In this document: positions 42,490-54,420 of the stretch, piece by piece | Layout: each line of letters begins with the position of its first letter | Position numbering within the stretch: position 1 is the first letter of the stretch | Origin: Distichodus sexfasciatus | Lineage: Eukaryota > Chordata > Actinopteri > Characiformes > Distichodontidae | Reading direction: 5' to 3' | Assembly (NCBI GenBank): GCA_032718565.1 | Contig: JAVGVS010000110.1 | Coordinates: 310,001 to 374,000, forward strand | DNA length: 64,000 bases | The notes under the pieces: model-generated | Databases searched by the model: none | The model's input: only the letters and a program-made list of their open reading frames with translations | What the model was told of the DNA's origin: nothing | Made by a program: the position numbers and the translations under genes

Positions 42490-44045
42490 TGTTTTGGCTC
42501 AGGGTGAAGTTGAGAAAACGCGAAACGGCACGTAGTCACATTTACATGGTGTGAAAACAGTGGATTTTTCGAGATTAAACTACCAGGATTGGAGGTATCT
42601 CCAAATGAAACAGCTGTTGTCGCACACTTACTTCTCGGCCGAAAATACAGCTTTGCTGCTCCAATTTTCTGTCAGAATTTTCCCTCAGGTTTTAATGTTC
42701 CCCCAGAAACACCTCATGGATGTGCTTCTCAGTTGATATATTGATATTTGTTTGTCATTTTCCTTAGTCAGGCTCAGGCTTAAGTTGGAAAATGTGAAAT
42801 ATATGTGGTCAATCAATATTGATTTTACCGGTCTTTTACAGAACTACATCCCAAATGGTATCTTCAAATGAGAGAATCTGTTCTCACATCCAGCTTTTCT
42901 CCAGCTTCCCCCTCACATCTTCTGTCAAAACATTCTCCCCAGGCTTAAATGCACCTTGAGAAGAAAACTCATGACTCTGGGTGACAATAATAGAATTAAG
43001 AATTTGTAATTTTGTCTACTTTTCACCCTCAGTTAGGCTCAGGGTGAGGTTTAGAAACGCAAACGTCACATAGTCACATTTACATGGTATGAAAACAGTG
43101 GATTTTTCTAGATTAAACCACAGGTTTGGCGGTATCTCCAAATAAAACAGCTGCTCTCACACTAAGAGAAATGACAGAGAAAGGAGTAAAGCTGAAGCAA
43201 AGTCTGATCCAAAAATCCAGCTTTGCTCCTCACATTTTCTGTCAGAATTCTCCCCTCAGGGTTTAATTTTCCTCCAGAAACACCTGTTGGATGTGCTTCT
43301 CAATTGATGTGTTGATATTTGTTTGTCATTTTCCTTAGTCAGGCTTGGGCTTTAGTTGGAAAATGTGAAACATATGTGGTCAGTGAATATTGATTTTACC
43401 AGTCTTAGAACTACATCTCCTGAGGTACTGACAAATCTGTTCTCACACAGTCTGAATATTCGGCTTTCCACCTCACGTTTTTTCCTCAAAATGTTCTCCC
43501 CAGACTTTAATGCACCTCTAAAAGAAAACTCAGCACTCTGGGTGACAACGATAGCATTCAGATTTCGTAATTTTGTCTATTTCTCACCCTCAGTTAAGCT
43601 CAGGGTAAAGTTGAGAAAAGCGAAACCATACACAATGGATTTTTCAAGATTAAATCACAGGATTGGTGGTATCTCCAAATGAAACAGATGTTCTCAAACA
43701 CTTCATCCAGCTTTGCTCCTCACATTTTCTTGTCAGAATTTCCCCTCAGGTTTTAATGTTCCTCCAGAAACATCTCTTGGATGTGCTTCCTAACAGATAT
43801 AGATGCTATCCCAGTGAATTTTTCCAGATTAAATCTTAGAACTACATCCCTGAAGGTATCTACAAATGAGAAAATCTGTTCTCACATAGTCTGAATATCC
43901 AGCTTTTTTCCCCCATTTCCTCTCACATCTTCTGTTAAAAATTCCCCCTCAGGCATTAATGCACCTCTAGAAGAAAACCCAGGACTCTGGGTGACAATAA
44001 TAGGAATGAGAATAATATAACTTTGTCTATTTGTCCAGGCATAGG
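42490..44045. repeat. Diverged tandem triplication, unit about 530-570 bp
   Basis: GCTCAGGGTGAAGTTGAGAA-type motifs recur at 42500, 43030 and 43600. A second internal motif, GTTGGAAAATGTGAAATATA followed by TGTGGTCAATCAATATTGAT, recurs at 42785 and 43355 with a decayed copy near 43810. CTCACATCTTCTGTCAAAA-like segments alternate with them. Copies are about 75-85% similar by eye. Confidence 0.8.
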
Positions 44046-45046
44046 GTGAAGATGAGAGACATAAAACTACTCGGAGCCGCAATTATTTGGCCAAAGTGTA
44101 ACAGTAGACGTTACTATCTCCACCGAATACTGGATGGATTTTACCAGATTAAACCCAGAATCCCAGAGATTTGGAGATATCTCACATACTTATGGTCTGT
44201 CAGAAAATCCAGCTTTTCCTCTCCTTTTCCCCAGGCCAGGATTTTAACCAGCAACCCTCCAATCACAGGAGCAAATCCCTATATGTTACACTATTACCAG
44301 CCAAAGTTTTCATGTTACATTTCATCCCATTAACAGTTTTGAACAGTTAAAATGTCACTAAAACACAGTCTACAGTCTGTCCCTTGGTGCTTTAAAAGAG
44401 CATTGAAAGTAAGCTGTACCCCAATGCCACACTCAAAACAGATCAGTTTGTGGTTTCTTTGATACGTTTAGAAGGTTCTCAACAGGCGTCCACTCCGAAA
44501 TTGTCCAGACTGTGCCCCACGGTTGAGCAAACATCAGGAATGAGTTCATAAATGAGCTGAAAACCTGGTGGGAAACGATGAAGTGTGAGATCGTTCAGTG
44601 TTTTAGAACAGGGACAATCCAAAGGGAACATTAGTTAGTAGAGATAATGGAGAATATTCAGCTTGTTTGTTTATCACATTCCTGAATAATGTTTTGTGAA
44701 GTCTTGACTGTGAAGCCAAACTGTAATCAATTATGACCAGATTGTGAACTGAGCTGTGTTTGTGTGACATCTGAATATCCCAGTGGTTGAAGCAGATGAT
44801 TTGCTGCATTTATCTGGTGTTTTAGGGGATCTGCGGTATTTTTAAACCGGGAACTGGAACTAGATCCTGGAACTAGATTCTTATACAAATTCAACAGGCC
44901 CAACCCAAGTACTGTTGGGTCTCAAAAAGATGTTTGGGAACTTAAAAACAACACATGACTGCCAAAGTACCACACAGTTCCAGGTTGCCAAAAAGCTAAA
45001 AACAAATGATTTTACACCAATTTTTAGGGCTTGTAAGATGATGGAG

Positions 45047-45385
45047 GGCATGGTGGTGCGGTGGTTAGCGCTGTCACACAGCGAGAAGGTCCTGGGTTCG
45101 ACTCGCGGGTTAGCTGTGGGGTGTTTCTGTGTGGAGTTTGTGTGCTCTCCCTGTGTTGACTTGGGTTTTCTCCGAGTGCATCAGTTTCCTTCCACAGTCC
45201 AAAAGCATGCAGTTGAGGATGATTGCTCACTCTTAATTGTGAGTTTGTTTGTGTGAGTGTGCCCTGTGGTGTGTTGGCGCCTGCCTAGGGTTGGTCCCCG
45301 CCTCAGGATAGGGTCCGGTCCCCCCACGACCTCGTTAGAAATTAAGCAGTTCGGATAAAAAATGTATGAATAAATGTTAAATGAT
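45047..45385 (+). repeat. tRNA-derived SINE, family B, full length
   Basis: Head GTGGTGCGGTGGTTAGCGCT, B box GGTTCGACTC, body GTGTGGAGTTTGTGTGCTCT and CAGTTTCCTTCCACAGTCCA, then GTGTGTTGGCGCCTGCCTAG and the AAATTAAGCAGTTCGGATAA end with a short (TGAA)-like tail. Confidence 0.9.
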
Positions 45386-45931
45386 GGATGTGTGGTTGTC
45401 CAATTAGAAGAAAGAACAACTGTAGCAAAAGCGAGCATAAAAAGCAAAAACAGACCTCACACTTTGATGACATCACGCACTTGTTTGTACTGCTGATATT
45501 CATTAGCAGCTTCTGTGCTTGAAAGACACTAGAACTAGCACCAAAGGTACCCTTGCTGTTGGAAAGTTTTGGTTCCTGCTTGTTTCTGGCTTTCAGATGT
45601 GAAACGTTTGCAGTGTGGAAGCTCCCTCAGAGCATTTAGGTCCATTCGTGGTGGAACGGCTCTCTTCAAGCTCACTCTCCTCTGTACGATAGGGCTAAGC
45701 ATTACGCTGTTGACCTGCGGCATTTACACTGTAGCTTGACATTCTGAGGTATGTGGTTTTTCCGAAATGAGCCGTAAAAAGTCCAAAACGTCTCTGCGGT
45801 GGATAGTTGCTATGGCAGCTGGATGCTGTCCACCGCTGGTGGGGGTAAATGGTGGGGGGGGTTAGAGAGCTCTGAGGTAAGAACAGCAGGGGTGTGGTAG
45901 GTAAAGCTCATACTGCCTGCAGCATGTACCG

Positions 45932-45953
45932 GTCTGTGTGTGTGTGTGTGTGT
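45932..45953. repeat. (GT)n microsatellite
   Basis: Short GT run after CCGGTCTGTG. Confidence 0.85.
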
Positions 45954-46029
45954 ACACACTCTCTTTCTGCCCTCAGGATAAGCCCACAGGTGTAACACAC
46001 CAGTGCACACTTAAGGGCTGCTGGGTGAG

Positions 46030-46930
46030 AAGAAAATTGACAAAAAAAGTGATGAAATTCGATCACACTTGTTTGCCCACTATGTGACAACGCGTTGAGA
46101 TAGGCAATGTCTTTGGCCTATCACGTAGCAAGCGGGCTTTGCGTAACGCCAGCACAACAGCCAATCACGGCCAACAATGCCAATTTGCCCACTGCACGCA
46201 AAGAAGTTGCGTGGTAAACTTTAGCAAAGTGGTTACGCGTGTCAGAAAAGATGTCGGACAACCAGGACATCGCGGTGAATGAAAGACCAAAAATGGCTTG
46301 ACTACATTCCCCACCAGAAAAAATAAAATAAAAATAAAGATACTGCCGCATCCATAGACAGTAAAAGACGATCGATGAGTTCATGATGAGGCCGAATAGC
46401 TGCATCTAAACTACCGGTCTCAAAGGAGCACGAAACAATGTTTACATGAAATAAGAACGAACACATAAGTGCCCCATGACGCTTTTCGTAACTTAGCAAC
46501 AACAAGCGATGGACAGTTGCGGTTTTTTACCGCAACACTTAGAGCGAAGATTTTTTAAAATATATAGAAGTAGATACTTATTGCAGACTTGTTTTGCAAT
46601 AAGTTTTTTAATTGTTATATTGTCATGTTAATTTCAGCTACTGTGTGTGCAAAAAATTTTAAATACTTGAAAATCAATAACTTTTCATAATTTAAGGGAA
46701 TTTGTGGATATAGTGTGTATATTGAGTATATATAGTTTGTGCTATTTGTTGAAAATAAATCTTCTTTGTTTAATATTGTTTGATTATTTTAACTTGTTCA
46801 TTCAGTTTATATAAAAATATTTTAAAAAAAAACAAACATAATGACAGTATATCATGATAATTATCAAAATCGATCAATATGACAAAAAATATTGTGATAA
46901 TAGTTTTGTTCATATCGTCCAGATCTAGGA
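46030..46930. mobile_element. hAT-like transposon remnant
   Basis: The right edge, reverse complemented, reads CTGGACGATATGAACAAAAC then TATTATCACAATA, the ATATCG/ATCGATA-type end common to fish hAT MITEs. Inside are an A-rich stretch and ATCATGATAATTATCAAAAT. The left border is uncertain and there is no intact transposase. Confidence 0.4.
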
Positions 46931-47089
46931 GAGACTCTAAAAACCTCTTTTGGGCCCCTAAGCAAGACTCTTAACCCCAATCCCTGTACTGAAATGTAGG
47001 TAAACTGGGAATGATCGAGACTTGGATATTTTGGAATCCTTTCCTAATTCTACAGAGTACTGATTCTTTCCTTTTTCTTCAAATCTAAC

Positions 47090-47480
47090 CGCTTGATACT
47101 CATCCACTTGCATTAGTGCAACTTCAGAATCCACACCGCTCATTAAATCATCACATTAAAATGTCCTTTGTCGAATTGAATATCAACCACACACCAATTA
47201 ATCCTCCCAGTGCGTTTCATAGCAACTTAGTCCAATTAACAAATCCATGAAACGATGGGAATCAGATGAAAACCTCAATATCCTGCCCTGCAAACAGCTC
47301 CCAAAGGCGTGCAAGCTCTCACATTTGCACCAAAAGCTGGTATTTATCCGATTGCCGCCCCCTTGACTTTTTTTGCGCGGGAGGTAGTTATTGAGAATCT
47401 CTCCCATCACTTTACCGTCCATTCAGGCGTGCAGCTGTCAGAAAGCACCGCCGGTGATTTACTCCCAACACCGCTGCCGG
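47090..47480. other. Repeat-free, CNE-like block in SH3RF3 intron 1
   Basis: Complex sequence with ACACACCAATTAATCCTCCC, TAGTCCAATTAACAAATCCA, GCCCCCTTGACTTTTTTTGC and GAGGTAGTTATTGAGAATCT. It shows no repeat signature. It is a candidate regulatory element only. Confidence 0.3.
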
Positions 47481-47529
47481 GGAAATCCCTCCCGTTCGGA
47501 CCGGAGCCAGCGGCGTGTAAATAAAAACC

Positions 47530-48780
47530 GGCGTCCCCGACCGACGCTGAGGTTGGCTACGGCGGTGTCTAATTCAGCATCTGGGGAGACTGTGTGTATG
47601 AGTGTGAGCGTGATGGTCTTTTGTTAAAAAAGTCAGAAGAAGCATAAACAAAGTTGAAGCAGTGAACATTTTCACTTTGTAACCGGAAATATTGGCAAAC
47701 TGGAACTCGAAACAGGTTTTTCAAGTACCCAAAAGGTACTTCATCACAGTCAGGGCTACTTGTGGGTTTATTCTACAAAAATCACGACTGCTGAATTGTT
47801 ATGAGAATATCTAGTTAAATGGTGTAATGACAGAGCAGGCGATTGAAGCAACGATTTCCTCAAGACCAGTTTCACATTGCTGCTGGAACCGTTCCTGATC
47901 TGGAACAGGAACTCGAAACTTTGGACAAGTTCTTATTGTAACTGAAAATGTTACCAAAATGGAATTAGAACTTACCACTGCATTTTCATACAATGGTTTG
48001 GTACGGTTCCTGTTCAGGCTCCAGTTCCAAGTTTTAAGTACCCAGAATTATCCAAATGTACTTACCACAGGCAGGTGTACTTGTGGTTTGTCTTTGTGAA
48101 AGCTGCTGAATTGTTATGGAAGAATCCTGTGAAATGGCGTGATATCAGAGGAGGCAGAGACAAAGTTAAAGCAGGGTTTTTATCAAACTTTGGCAACTTT
48201 CACATTGTCTCCGGGAACCGTACCCAAAGTGGAACTTCTGGAAAGCAACACTTTCATACTATTTTGCATTACAGTTACTGTTCACATAGTGACGCAGTGA
48301 GTGAATGAATGAATGAGAGTTCATGTTCAGGCTCCTGTTCCAGGTTTTAAATGATCAAAGGTACCAGAGCCCGGGGTACTTGGTATCACAACAGAGCCAG
48401 GGGTACTTGGGGTTTGTCCTAGCAAAACTGCTACTGTTTTGGCAACTGTTGGCGTCTGGAAAAACGACGGTACAAGTACATCAACCCGGCATCTAAAGAC
48501 AGGAATCTCAGACGCTGAGGTTGGCAACAGCGACACATCGAGGGAGATTGTGTGTGTACAGGTCATTATTAAACCTGGTGTAATGCCAGAAGAGGCATAA
48601 ACAGAACGGCAGAGGAAGTTGCTCTTTTCTAAACCATCACGTTGGCAAAGAATGTCGTCTTTGTACTCATCCTGCCTGGATTTTTCCATCCCCAAAAATG
48701 ATACGGATCCCTGGGCTTTGGGTACAGGGCCGGTAACAACAACGGATCCGATTCTAGAAACTTTGTGAAGCAAATTGTTT
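47530..48780. repeat. Diverged tandem copies with a CTGTTCCAGGTTTT/GGTAC signature
   Basis: GACGCTGAGGTTGGCTACGG (47542) returns as GACGCTGAGGTTGGCAACAG near 48510. GACTGCTGAATTGTTATGAG (47788) returns as AGCTGCTGAATTGTTATGGA near 48100. AGTACCCAAAAGGTACTT returns as AGTACCCAGAATTATCC near 48037. About three 300-400 bp copies are implied, possibly from a DNA transposon with GGAACCG-type sequences. Confidence 0.6.
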
Positions 48781-48914
48781 TGATGAATTCTTACTTTCCA
48801 CCTTGTGATTTCTTTGCTGATTGGATAGAAAACTCTGTGGTTCCTGAGTTATACAGATAGACAGGTACACCCTTTTTACATCTTATTCCCTCTCCAAATT
48901 GACATGTTTTTGGC

Positions 48915-49915
48915 GTTTCAGTGCTGATATCGATACCGATTTTTGCTAGTTGATAGGGCCGATAACCGATATTTGGAACCGATATGCAACAACACAAGAA
49001 AATCTGTCAAAATCTGACAAAGCTTAGCTGAAACTGGGTTAGCAACACTATGTTAATTGCTAATGCACACTATGTTAGTTGCTAATGTGCATTGTGTTAG
49101 TTGCTAATGTACACTGTTAGTTGCTAATGTACACTATGTTAGTTGCTAATGTGCAGTGTTAGTTGCTAATGTACACTATGTTAGTTGCCGATGCACACTG
49201 TATTAGTTGCTAATGTACACTATATTAGTTACTAATGTACACTGTGTTAGTTGCTAATGCACACTATGTTAATGGCTAATTCACACTATACTAGTTGCTA
49301 ACGTACACTTTTTTAGTTGCTAACATACGCTGTTAATTGCTAATGTACACTATCTTAATTGCTATTGTACACTATGTTAGTTGCTAATGTACACTGCTAC
49401 TAGCTAATATACACTATGTTAGCTGCTAATATACACTGTGTTAGTTGCTAATGTACACTGTTAGTTGCTATTGTACACTATATTAGTTGCTAATGTACAC
49501 TGTTAGTTGCTATTGTACACTATGTTAGTTGCTAATGTACACTATGTTAGTTGCTAACGTACACTACGTTAGTTGCTAATTTACACTGTGTTAGTTGCTA
49601 ATGTACACTATGCTAGTTGCTAATGTACACTAGGCTAGTAGCTAATGTACACTGTGTTAGTTGCTAACGTACACTATGTTAGTTGCTAATGTACACTAGG
49701 CTAGTAGCTAATGTACACTGTGTTAGCTGCTAATGCGCACTGTGTTAGTGGCTAATGTACACTATTTGCCGTCTAAACGGCACAGAGAGAAGAGACGGTA
49801 GTGGAGCCATAGAACCGCACATTGTTATTGCTTAATATCAGTGATGGTCAAAATTAAAAACCGATAATCAGTAAAATATTGAATATCGGCCCCCGATAAT
49901 TGGTCAACCCTTAAT
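48915..49915. mobile_element. MITE (ATCGATACCGAT type) split by a 22-bp minisatellite
   Basis: The left flank has GCTGATATCGATACCGATTT and GCCGATAACCGATATTTGGA; the right flank has AACCGATAATCAGTAAAATA and ATATCGGCCCCCGATAATTG. These are the two ends of one element. The minisatellite of 49020-49765 occupies the middle. Confidence 0.6.
49020..49765. repeat. Minisatellite of about 20-22 bp, TTAGTTGCTAATGTACACTA
   Basis: Roughly 33-35 variants of GTTAGTTGCTAATGTACACT follow one another with small substitutions and 1-2 base indels. Confidence 0.95.
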
Positions 49916-50624
49916 AATTGATCATCGAAAAGTTGGTTGTTTTAAAATTAGGCAAAGAGACTGTAATTTCTGTCTTCTTTCTCATCACATCGAGTTTCTA
50001 TATACCACAATTCTACTTTCCACACTCTCCCTCCTTGCAGCGAAGCATTCGCCTGCCTTTTTTTTGAGTTCTTGTCCCAGACCTCCGCGAAAGGGCGCGG
50101 AGGAGGACTGACAGGTAAAAGAGAGCGGAGGAGCGACTGGGGATGTGATCAGAAGTGAGGCTGCTCCCGAATCGAGTCTAAGCATCCTTTGATCCGCTTT
50201 CGGAAGAACCACAGGAAGGAGACGTGCTCCGGTGACGCGTGTGAGAACCACTGTAAAACAACAGTGTTGGGAGTAATAACCTGTGACAGAAGAGACATTA
50301 ATAGCCTTCAGTAGCGCAGCAGAGAGAGAGAGAGAGAAAGAGAGAAACATTGCTACTATCTCCTTTGCCCTTGGAGGCGTAATTCCAAACGCTTGCTAGA
50401 GTTACGTTCCTAACAAAGACCCGCAGTGTAATTCAAACTCGCAACTTTCCTGCCGGCCTTGAAGAGCTTTTTAAAACGTTCACAAGTTGCAAGTTTGCGA
50501 CCATCTCTGAGATGCCTCTTTTTTCTGATTTTGGGAAACCTGCCGTTAAACAGTAGATCTTCAAACTACTTATGATTAAAAGTCGCTAATCTACAGCCAA
50601 GGTACCATTTTAGGTGAATTGAGG

Positions 50625-50812
50625 GATTTTTGGTCATTGTAAACACAGCACACAATGCACCACAACCAAATGTGGACTTCTTCACCTGAGCCATCCATGT
50701 AGTGTTTGGAGACATGACTACCTCAGTGGTCCATTTACCGGTCCGAGACTTGAACCGGCGACCCTCAGATCACGGAGCCAACCCCCTAACCGTTACGCTA
50801 CCAACTGCTGCT
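50625..50812 (-). repeat. tRNA-derived SINE, family A
   Basis: The reverse-strand head GCAGTTGGTAGCGTAACGGT and B box are visible as AACCGTTACGCTACCAACTG and TTGAACCGGCGACC on plus, followed towards the left by the body and a decayed tail. Confidence 0.85.
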
Positions 50813-51474
50813 AATGTACTGTAGTAGTTAGCAACATTTCCCGCTAGGGAGAAATAGCACCTACTTCAAAGCTATTTCATCCAGTGCCTACGTAAAATTT
50901 GGGCTGTATAATACTCTTAAAGCCAAATTTATTCATCATATGACGTTAAAACGTATTTGAAAATCAGCATTGTTTTAACAAGGTGACATCAAACCACAAG
51001 AACGCTTCAGTGATGTTAACAAGGATTTTGGGAAACCTGTCAGGTTGCACGTTGCCGTTTTGTGCCGTCCTTTACCTTTTACTTCCTCTTAGTCTGGAGC
51101 CACTTGTGGCATTAAAATTTCATACCTGCTTTCGTTCCCGCTAAGAGGGCAGAGCCGGGAGGAATGACAGATGCCACTGACACTGACACTGACTCTGCTT
51201 CTGGAGAGCAAAAAGGGGCCAAGCACAGAACTCTGCTGATACAGTGATTGAGAGAATGAGAGACACAGAAACAGAGACAGAGACAGACATCTCTTATGTT
51301 GACTGACTAGACTGATTCTCTGCATTCTCTACATACTCCTCCTAGGAATGTTTGAGGACACAAGCCGAGCAGACAGTCGCTATGTCACGTTGGAGACCCT
51401 TCCTAGAATTCCTCCACAATTCCTTGAATTCACACATCAATTCTTCTGAGACTGAAGGTCAAACAGTTTCCTGT

Positions 51475-51650
51475 GCTGTTGGTATCGTAACAGTTAGGGC
51501 ATTGGCCTCATGTTTGCTTTGAATCCCTGACCGGTAAAAGGATTCTCATGAGCAAGGTACCGTCCCCAAACACTGCTCCCCCGGTGCTACCCACTGCTCC
51601 TTCACGGAAGGGTCAGATTTGTTTGTAGTGCATTAGTCTGCTGTGCTGCT
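51475..51650 (+). repeat. tRNA-derived SINE, family A
   Basis: Contains GTAACAGTTAGGGCATTGGC, TTCTCATGAGCAAGGTACCG and CACTGCTCCCCCGGTGCTAC; the tail is decayed. Confidence 0.82.
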
Positions 51651-52049
51651 GAAATAAAACAGTAAGTTGGCTGAAGCTCAGCTTTAATCACAAGCAAAAG
51701 TTGGTGTTTAAAAACAGCTTCCCAACTGTTGTTGTCTGGACTGAAAGCAAGGCAATTGGAACAAACACTGAGAACATTGAAGCAGTGGCACAGTTGTTAG
51801 TTGTGTGTGTGTGTAAGTGTGTAAGTGTGTTTGTACGTGTGTGGCTGAAGCAACCAGACTACAGATCCAGCATGAGAACAATGCTTTAGTCAAATCCAGA
51901 TCTAAAAATGGAATCTTACAAGATGTTGCGGGGAACTGGATTTTGAGAACTTGCAAGTAATGTTTTTTTGTGCATGCCAGAGTCTTTCGGACTGCACCTG
52001 ACCCTGTAGTTTGGTCAGGAACTACAGCACAAGGCCAGATCAGCATCCA

Positions 52050-52160
52050 GCATGAAGGTTTAAATCCAGCTCCAGTGTTTTGCTCCATGAACTACCTCCA
52101 CTGGGTCCTGGAATAAGGCTCCTAACCCCAAGTTGAGGCTCTCAAGGGAGACTGTTGAAA
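52050..52160 (+). repeat. SINE family C fragment
   Basis: CTCCACTGGGTCCTGGAATA then CCTAACCCCAAGTTGAGGCT and CTCAAGGGAGACTG follow the family C body. Confidence 0.65.
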
Positions 52161-52499
52161 GGTGTACTAAAGAATTCCTTTGAGGACGCAGTAACACACT
52201 GGAGAAACATTGTCGTCCTGAGGAAGGAGGTCGCTGCAGGCCTTAATCAAGACAGACCGTCCTTTTAGCGGTTATTAAGTGAGACCGCAGCCTTGCAGCT
52301 GACTTCAAAGAGATCATCTTGTTTCTTGGTCGGTGTAATTTGATTGTGTGTGCTGCAGAGCAAACTCGGTAGAAAGCGAGCGCCGTGCGTCATGCTGGAT
52401 GTTCTCACTTACCGTAATGGACACTGATGCTCTCTCTCTCTCTCTTTCGCCGCAGTTCAATTGTGTTCTGCTCTGGTTTAACACCCTATAAGGTCTACA

Positions 52500-54010
52500 C
52501 GGTGTACTTTGTACGTTTCAAGCGGATTGGAGGTGACCATGAACGATTCATACGGCTTCAAAAAACACCAGTACTTACTTTATTCTTAGAGGTAACGTTC
52601 CTCAGCCTAGCAGTGGCATGGATGGAGTGCCGAGGGTGTTACGCAGGAAATAAAATGATTCAATCTAACTGGAGATGACCACGAACATTTCGTACTGCTT
52701 CGTAGGGGTGCACGATTCAGAAAATCTCACGATTCAATTCCGATTCTTGGGCCCACAATTCAATGCAGAATTGATTCACAATTCATAAGCGATTCACAAT
52801 TCAATACATAGATGAATTTGTTTCCAGATTGTGGTTTTGAGTTACTTCTCCCATTTGACTTTGATCAACAAGTTAGTTGAAAAATATGAATACATTTTTT
52901 GGAATGCATGAATCGATTTTGAATCGACAGAAAGAATCGTGATTTGATTCAATTCGATTCAGTTTTTGAGTACTGCTTCAAAACAAAGCCCAGTACTCAC
53001 TTTATCCTTGAAGGTAATGTTACTCAGCCTAGCAGTGGCATGGATGGAGTGCCGAGTAATAGTGTATTCACGCAGGAAATAAAATGTTTCAATCCAACTG
53101 GAGATGACCACAAACGATTCTTACTGCTTCGTAGGAGAGCACGATTTAGAAAATCTCATAATTCAATTTGATTTGATTCCAATTCTTAGGCTTACGATTT
53201 GATTCAAAATCAATTCTCGGTTCAGAATTGATTCACGATTCATGATTCAAGGCACAGATGAATTTGTTTCCAGTTTGTGGTTTTGAGTTACTTTTCCCAA
53301 TTTGACAATGACAAACACATTAGTTGAAAAATAAGAATAGATTTTTTTGAAAATGCGTGAATTGATTTTGAATCGATAGAGCAGGACTCACGATTCGATT
53401 CCAATTCTTGGGCTTACGATTTGATTCAAAATCAATTCTCGGTTCAAAATTGATTCACGATTGATAAACGACTCATGATTCAAGGCACAGATGAATTTGT
53501 TTCCAGTTTGTGGTTTTGAGTTACTTTTCCCAATTTGACAATGATAAACACATTAGTTGAAAAATAAGAAGCGATTTTTTGAAAATGCGTGAATTGATTT
53601 TGAATCGACAGAGAAAGAGTCGCGATTCGATTAGATTCCGATTCTTGTGCTAATGATTCGTTTAAAAATCGATTCACGACTCAAAATCAATTTACGATTC
53701 CTAAGCGATTCACGATTGAAAGATGAATTTATTCCAGATTGCGGTTTTGAGTTACTTTTGACTGCGATCAACAAGTTGAAAAATATGAATCGATTTTTTG
53801 GAATGTATGAATGGGTTTGAATCGACAGGAAGAATCGTGATTCGATCTTTTCGATTCAGTTTTTCAGTGCTGCTTCAAAACACACCCCAGTACTCTCTTC
53901 ATCTTTGGAGGTAGCGTTACTCAGCCAAGCAAAGGCGTGGATGGAGTGCTGAGGGTGTTAGTAATAGCGTAATTACACAGGAAATAAAGCTTATTTTCTG
54001 CTTGCCAGAA
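52500..54010. repeat. Interleaved repeat of AATCGATT-rich elements and a 140-bp segment
   Basis: A segment with GCAGTGGCATGGATGGAGTG and AGGAAATAAAATG recurs at 52611, 53031 and (variant) 53932. Between these are four copies of GATGAATTTGTTTCCAG followed by GTGGTTTTGAGTTAC (52811, 53246, 53491, variant 53722), each with GAATTGATTTTGAATCGACA. The first AATCGATT unit begins AGGGGTGCACGATTCAGAAA, a hAT MITE-like end. Confidence 0.75.
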
Positions 54011-54149
54011 TTAATTTGTGACAAGCCGGCACCCTGGCCTGTATCACCATCACCACTGTTCTCCTCCATCATATTTCTTGTGGACGCAAAATTTCTCAGC
54101 CTCGCAGTCTTTTAGCTTAAGATGGTTTCGTTATTTATTGAGCGTCGGA

Positions 54150-54420
54150 ATCTCCCCGTGCATTGCTGGGCCTAATTTAATCAAGCAAAGAAGGACACGT
54201 CAAAGGCAGCCCTTTGTCTCCACAGGCTCTGGCCCTTTGTGCTTGGCCTGACTGGCCATCTTTGATACCGAATCCCCCATTAGAGGCTTGTGCACCGTCT
54301 GTAAACGTGACAGGCAGGGCGCATTGTGCAGCAGGGTTGTTTACATGAGGACGGATCTCAAGCACTAATGAAAATCCTGCAAAGGGCTAATCCATTTTTG
54401 ACATTCTCTTCAGAAGGTGA
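54150..54420. other. Repeat-free, CNE-like block in SH3RF3 intron 1
   Basis: Complex sequence with repeated CTTTG cores (GGCAGCCCTTTGTCTCCAC, TGGCCCTTTGTGCTTGG, GGCCATCTTTGATACC, CTGCAAAGGGC), the TCF/SOX consensus style, plus GGGCCTAATTTAATCAAGC. It is bounded by repeats and is a candidate enhancer only. Confidence 0.35.
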
